The notes under the pieces are model-generated. The model was given only the letters and a program-made list of their open reading frames with translations. It ran no database searches and was not told the origin of the DNA. A stretch of 36,446 bases of DNA from Moraxellaceae bacterium REDSEA-S32_B1 (GTDB lineage: Bacteria; Pseudomonadota; Gammaproteobacteria; Pseudomonadales; Moraxellaceae). Positions 32,915-36,446 of this stretch are shown piece by piece. The stretch is taken from the NCBI GenBank assembly GCA_001626925.1, contig LUOR01000057.1, forward strand, positions 1 through 36,446, written 5' to 3'. Within the stretch, counting starts at the first letter, position 1. The number at the start of each line of letters is the position of its first letter. A program made the translations under genes and the position numbers.

Positions 32915-33703
32915 TTATAAATCAATCTCAGTTCTTGCTCGGCGAGCCTCTTCACTGGCATCGTAGTTTTGAATCAACTTTAAATAATATTCACGAGCAC
33001 GAGGAATATCTTGATCGACATTCTTGGCGATTTCACTTAAACGAAATAAAGATGCAGGCGCTTTGCTTGAGGTAGGGTAGTTGCCTGCGACGATTTCAAA
33101 GTTATCTTTGGCTTGATTAAAATTTGGCGGTGTAAGCGATAGGTTAAACTCACCAAGCCAATAATAGGCATTGCTCACATAAGCACTGGTTGGATGTTGC
33201 TGAATAAAATCCTCCATTCGCGGAATTGCACTGGCTGCACCACCTTGTTGGTAGGCATCATACGCCAAGTTATACGCTTCTTTATCTGTTAGAGGTGCTT
33301 GCTCATCGCTAGACTGATTGCTTGGTGTGGTGCTGTCCTCAGGTGGCGCATTTTCAGTGCTATCGTCAGTTGGTGTTCCATCTAACTCACTCAATGTGCT
33401 GGATTCGTTGGCATCGACTTTTTGATTGAGCAGTTCAAGACGTTGATCTAAGTCGGTATAACGATTTTTAAGCTCATTTTCCATCTGTTCGATTTGATTA
33501 TTTTGCTCTTCGATTTGACCTCGCAAATCTCGAATTTGATTTTGCAATTGTCCCACTGTTTGACGCAAATCCCACAGTTGATTGTTTTGCTGTGCAGGAG
33601 CAACAGTCGCTGTGGGGGTGGAAAGATTGCGTTGCTCAATCGGTACTGCATGGCTCAAAGTCTGCGCAAACATTGCACTTGCAAGTAAAGTGATTTTTTT
33701 CAT
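32915..33703 (-). CDS. cpoB: Cell division coordinator CpoB (YbgF)
   Basis: CpoB links peptidoglycan synthesis to Tol-Pal mediated outer-membrane constriction. The 262-residue protein has a signal peptide (about 1-19, cleavage after SHA), an N-terminal trimeric coiled coil (about 43-95, LWDLRQTVGQLQNQIRDLRGQIEEQNNQIEQMENEL), a Ser/Thr/Glu-rich linker, and C-terminal TPRs (about 138-262, ending EEARRARTEIDL). The arrangement is as in E. coli YbgF. AAGAG precedes the ATG. It is not next to tolQRAB-pal here; it sits divergent from the SRP RNA. Confidence 0.92.
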   Translation of the reverse strand: MKKITLLASAMFAQTLSHAVPIEQRNLSTPTATVAPAQQNNQLWDLRQTVGQLQNQIRDLRGQIEEQNNQIEQMENELKNRYTDLDQRLELLNQKVDANESSTLSELDGTPTDDSTENAPPEDSTTPSNQSSDEQAPLTDKEAYNLAYDAYQQGGAASAIPRMEDFIQQHPTSAYVSNAYYWLGEFNLSLTPPNFNQAKDNFEIVAGNYPTSSKAPASLFRLSEIAKNVDQDIPRAREYYLKLIQNYDASEEARRARTEIDL

Positions 33704-33868
33704 AAATTACTCTTATCAAAACGACAGATTTTCAAATATAAGCTTGAGTATAACGAGCAAGCGAGATTTGCTCCATGTCATCGTGGCGAAATTGTTAGCA
33801 ATTTTGTTTATTTTTAGCCGACATTGTGGGGAAAATAAGCAGTAATTGGCTTTGCCGAGTATTTCAGC

Positions 33869-33896
33869 TTGCATGGGAGTTAAAAATCGATATACT
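33869..33896 (+). promoter_or_regulatory. Promoter of the 4.5S RNA gene
   Basis: TTGCAT (33869-33874), a 16-bp gap and TATACT (33891-33896) lie just before the RNA. A start seven bases after the -10 matches the first G of the RNA stem. Confidence 0.65.
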
Positions 33897-33901
33897 TGGT
33901 C

Positions 33902-34022
<121 letters not shown>

Positions 34023-34309
34023 AAATTTTATAATAAGAAATCGTTGTTCCTCTTTTTGATTCCTTTCAATCTATAGCTTTACACGCACGCTATGATTCCG
34101 CACATGGCTATACTTTTCCTGATGGTGATTTTTGCCTTTCTGATCATATATTCCTAAAAGTTTAAATATTTATTCCGAATTAATTTATTTCAAAATCAAT
34201 ATGTTGATATTTTAGTCAGGTGTTTTTGTCTGGCGAAGTGTTTGTGTGCGCTATGACAAATTGAAACGATCTATTACAATGCGTTAACACGAATTGTAGA
34301 GTTTAAATT
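34023..34309. other. Intergenic region between ffs and the permease
   Basis: This 287-bp region is AT-rich and contains no gene I can support. TACAAT (34275-34280), with a weak TATGAC 17 bp upstream (34252-34257), is a possible promoter for the permease. Confidence 0.35.
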
Positions 34310-35671
34310 TTGGATCAGCACGCTTCTCATTTACAGCGCGGTTTGAAAAACCGACATATCCAATTGATTGCCATGGGTGGCGCTATTGGAACGGGATTGT
34401 TCCTTGGTTCGGCTGATGTGATTCAGTCGGCGGGACCTTCGATTATTTTAGGTTATGCGATTGGTGGTTTCATTGCCTTTTTGATCATGCGTCATCTAGG
34501 CGAAATGATCGTGCATGAACCTGTCGCAGGCTCATTTAGCTATTTTGCCAACAAGTATTGGGGACGTTTCGGCGGATTCCTTGCAGGATGGAATTACTGG
34601 ATTTTATATGTTTTGGTGGCGATGACGGAGCTCACCGCTGTTGCCAAATATATTAATTATTGGTGGCCTCATATTCCTGCGTGGTCTTCAGTACTATTTT
34701 TCTTCATTGTGATTACTTTGATCAACCTGACCAATGTGAAGTTCTACGGTGAATCAGAGTTTTGGCTGGCGATTATCAAAGTCACTGCGGTGATTGCGAT
34801 GATTGTATTTGGCTTATATTTGCTGTTTTTCCCAACCCCAGATTCGACTGCTTCATTTAGCAACCTGTGGACACATGGCGGATTCTTCCCGAATGGCTTT
34901 GATGGCTTATTCATGATGATGGCATTCTTGATGTTTGCTTTCGGTGGGATTGAGTTGATCGGGATGGCAGCTGCTGAGGCTGAGAATCCGCAAAAAACAA
35001 TTCCAAAAGCGATCAACCAAGTGGTCTATCGTATCCTGATTTTCTATGTGGGTGCGCTTACCGTATTACTATCTTTAGTACCTTGGAATCAACTTGATCT
35101 TGGTGGTTTGGATAAGAGTCCATTTGTGATGATCTTTAGTCAAATGGGCATCAACTGGGCAGCGAACTTGCTGAATTTCATTATCTTGACGGCAGCCTTG
35201 TCAGTGTATAATAGTGGTATGTTTGCCAATAGTCGTATGTTGTACGGCTTAGCACAGCAGGGGAATGCACCAAAAGTATTCTTAAAATTGAATAAGCAAG
35301 GTGTACCGATTCCTGCGGTGTTGATGTCTGCGGTGTTGATCTTCGGCTGTGTATTGCTGAACTACTTTGTTCCTGAGAAAGCATTAAGCCATTTGATTTA
35401 TATCGTGGTGGGTGCTTTGGTATTGAACTGGGCGATGATTAGCTTGACGCATTTGAAGTTTAAGCAAGCAACCAAGTCGATTAAAACCTCGTTCCCTGCA
35501 TTGTTTTCACCGCTGAGTAATTATATTGTTCTAGCGTTTATCGCAGTGGTGCTCTACATCATGTGGCAACAAGGCTTTAAGGAGTCTGTGTTGATGATTC
35601 CTGTTTGGATCGTTTTGATGTGGGGCTTCTTTCAGTTGCTCGTTCGTAAGTCAACAGATCAAGTTGAGTAA
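34310..35671 (+). CDS. aroP: AroP-type amino acid permease (APC superfamily)
   Basis: The 453-residue protein is an inner-membrane permease with 12 predicted transmembrane helices. It follows E. coli AroP closely from the start: LQRGLKNRHIQLIAMGGAIGTGLFLGSADVIQSAGPSIILGYAIGGFIAFLIMR, then EPVAGSFSYFANKYWG, TNVKFYGESEFW and FGGIELIGMAAAEAENPQKTIPKA. AroP imports aromatic amino acids by proton symport; related paralogues carry other amino acids, so the substrate is inferred. The only start before the first helix is TTG 34310, with a weak AGAG nearby. It is followed by tRNA-Arg. Confidence 0.85.
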   Translation: MDQHASHLQRGLKNRHIQLIAMGGAIGTGLFLGSADVIQSAGPSIILGYAIGGFIAFLIMRHLGEMIVHEPVAGSFSYFANKYWGRFGGFLAGWNYWILYVLVAMTELTAVAKYINYWWPHIPAWSSVLFFFIVITLINLTNVKFYGESEFWLAIIKVTAVIAMIVFGLYLLFFPTPDSTASFSNLWTHGGFFPNGFDGLFMMMAFLMFAFGGIELIGMAAAEAENPQKTIPKAINQVVYRILIFYVGALTVLLSLVPWNQLDLGGLDKSPFVMIFSQMGINWAANLLNFIILTAALSVYNSGMFANSRMLYGLAQQGNAPKVFLKLNKQGVPIPAVLMSAVLIFGCVLLNYFVPEKALSHLIYIVVGALVLNWAMISLTHLKFKQATKSIKTSFPALFSPLSNYIVLAFIAVVLYIMWQQGFKESVLMIPVWIVLMWGFFQLLVRKSTDQVE

Positions 35672-35753
35672 ATAGATAGTTTCTGTCTAATCGCTCTTCA
35701 TCTATTCGTATAATTGTTTGCAAAAACAAGAATTTCAGTTAAGTTATGGGCAC

Positions 35754-35829
35754 ACGCCTATAGCTTAACTGGATAGAGCAGTTGCCTCCTAAGCGACCGA
35801 CGTGGGTTCGAGTCCCGCTGGGCGTACCA
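35754..35829 (+). tRNA. tRNA-Arg (anticodon CCT)
   Basis: The 76-nt cloverleaf has acceptor ACGCCTA / TGGGCGT, anticodon loop CTCCTAA (CCT) in GTTGC/GCGAC, T stem GTGGG/CCCGC and CCA encoded. An integrase gene begins 180 bp downstream, so the 3' end of this tRNA is likely the attachment site of an integrated element. Confidence 0.95.
35795..35829 (+). other. Probable attachment site (attL side) at the tRNA-Arg 3' end
   Basis: P4-type integrases commonly insert into tRNA 3' ends, keeping the gene intact. Here an integrase starts shortly after tRNA-Arg on the same strand. The expected partner, a repeat of the T arm and acceptor end at the far junction, lies outside the window, so the exact core is not defined. 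Confidence 0.5.
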
Positions 35830-35882
35830 TTAAAATAACACCACAAAGCAACATATAAGAATTATTCAATAAAATACAGTTA

Positions 35883-36004
35883 GTTGTATGGTTTTGCATA
35901 GCAACGTACACCAACATAAAGCACTATACAACGCACAGAAATAAGGATATATATGAGGATATATCACTGCGATGAACTTTTGTATCCTTATAATTGGTTG
36001 TATG
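35883..36004. repeat. Cluster of short repeats upstream of the integrase
   Basis: GTTGTAT occurs at 35883-35889 and 35997-36003 and inverted at 35926-35932. A perfect 9-bp inverted repeat, ATAAGGATA (35941-35949) and TATCCTTAT (35983-35991), overlaps a -10-like TATAAT (35989-35994). AGGATATAT also repeats with 12-bp spacing (35944, 35956). These may be integrase arm sites or an operator for int. Confidence 0.45.
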
Positions 36005-36008
36005 TCTT

Positions 36009-36446
36009 ATGCCTAAACAGATCAAGCCACTTTCTGCCACCCAATGCGATGGCGCAAAACCTAAAGATAAAGATTACAGCCTATATGATGGTCAAGGCTT
36101 AATCTTATACGTGCGTAAAAACGGTACAAAGGTGTGGCGATTTAAGTACAAGCGACCTAATGGCAAAGATGGATTAATGACTTTAGGTAATTATCCTGCG
36201 CTCACCCTAAAAGAAGCTCGATCTTTAAGAGCTGTATATCTCAATCAACTGGCTAATGGCATAGACCCAATCAACAAGATTGAGGACAAGGGATATTTAG
36301 AGGTAGCAACTAAAACACGGCAACGCTTTAATGGGATTTTCGCCTATGCAATCACAAAGGGATATATCGAATATAGCCCTGCTGTGCCATTGGGTGATGC
36401 AATCAAGATCACACGCAAAACCAACCACTATCCAAAATTACCACTT
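36009..36446 (+). CDS. P4-type tyrosine integrase, runs off the window; apparent internal in-frame deletion
   Basis: The open frame from ATG 36009 encodes 146 residues to the edge without a stop. Residues 1-87 are the N-terminal Arm domain (DUF4102): LSATQCDGAKPKDKDYSL, DGQGLILYV, KVWRFKYKRP, LGNYPALTLKEAR and LANGIDP. In full-length relatives about 85-90 residues of helical core-binding domain follow. Here the text jumps at about residue 88 to KIEDKGYLEVATKTRQRFNGIFAYAITKGYIEYSPA, which normally comes at about residue 175. The frame is kept. The catalytic R-H-R-Y residues lie beyond the edge. It sits downstream of tRNA-Arg, the usual insertion context. The product is probably defective. Confidence 0.8.
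   Translation, partial: MPKQIKPLSATQCDGAKPKDKDYSLYDGQGLILYVRKNGTKVWRFKYKRPNGKDGLMTLGNYPALTLKEARSLRAVYLNQLANGIDPINKIEDKGYLEVATKTRQRFNGIFAYAITKGYIEYSPAVPLGDAIKITRKTNHYPKLPL

Overview
The window looks like chromosomal DNA of a gammaproteobacterium of the Acinetobacter type (Moraxellaceae). The reasons are the AT-rich composition, the order ispE / tRNA-Gln / prs / rplY / pth shared with pseudomonads, the compact yceD-rpmF-fabD-fabG-acpP group without plsX and fabH, a DnaG with a long Q/H/D-rich linker, and a PanZ-type partner for PanD. Genus is inferred from gene content and protein character, not from a database search.

Layout. Positions 1-94 look like the end of an IS256-type insertion sequence, cut by the window edge. 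Next come a small membrane protein, hisH-hisB on the minus strand, a PanZ-like GNAT protein, and two tandem tRNA-Phe genes that each have a promoter and terminator. Positions 2954-5372 hold rluB-scpB-scpA (minus). A serine acetyltransferase follows, then a GNAT pseudogene, yciO and epmC (both minus). Positions 8887-12083 hold the L32 / fatty-acid group. Kbp, trhO (minus), a DUF1289 protein and a PhoA alkaline phosphatase behind a clear Pho box take the map to 16138. Positions 16319-22795 are all minus strand: panD, pth, rplY, prs, tRNA-Gln, ispE, lolB and a TPR protein, with hemA divergent. dnaG and bamD (minus) face hemA and rluD, and rluD is followed by a pgeF/yfiH-type gene and a flavodoxin-like gene. 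The last part has a TonB-like protein (minus), an unknown conserved-looking protein, a DUF3108 protein, cpoB (minus), the 4.5S SRP RNA, an AroP-type permease and tRNA-Arg(CCU). An integrase gene begins 180 bp after tRNA-Arg and runs off the right edge.

Most genes are housekeeping: histidine, cysteine, pantothenate, haem, isoprenoid, PRPP and fatty-acid synthesis; translation and tRNA/rRNA modification; envelope assembly (BamD, LolB, CpoB, TonB); and chromosome segregation (ScpAB). Convergent gene pairs are mostly separated by strong bidirectional hairpin terminators.

The accessory signals are at the edges and in one internal scar. They are the IS end on the left, the deleted GNAT gene at 6779-7430, and the tRNA-Arg integration site on the right, where the integrase itself appears to have an in-frame internal deletion. 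I found no CRISPR array, toxin-antitoxin pair, phage-defence operon or clearly new multi-gene system. The most interesting points are the shortened integrase with its repeat-rich upstream region, the natural Asn at the position of E. coli PhoA Asp330, a probable near-leaderless yceD mRNA, and the shared acceptor-stem mismatch of the two tRNA-Phe genes.
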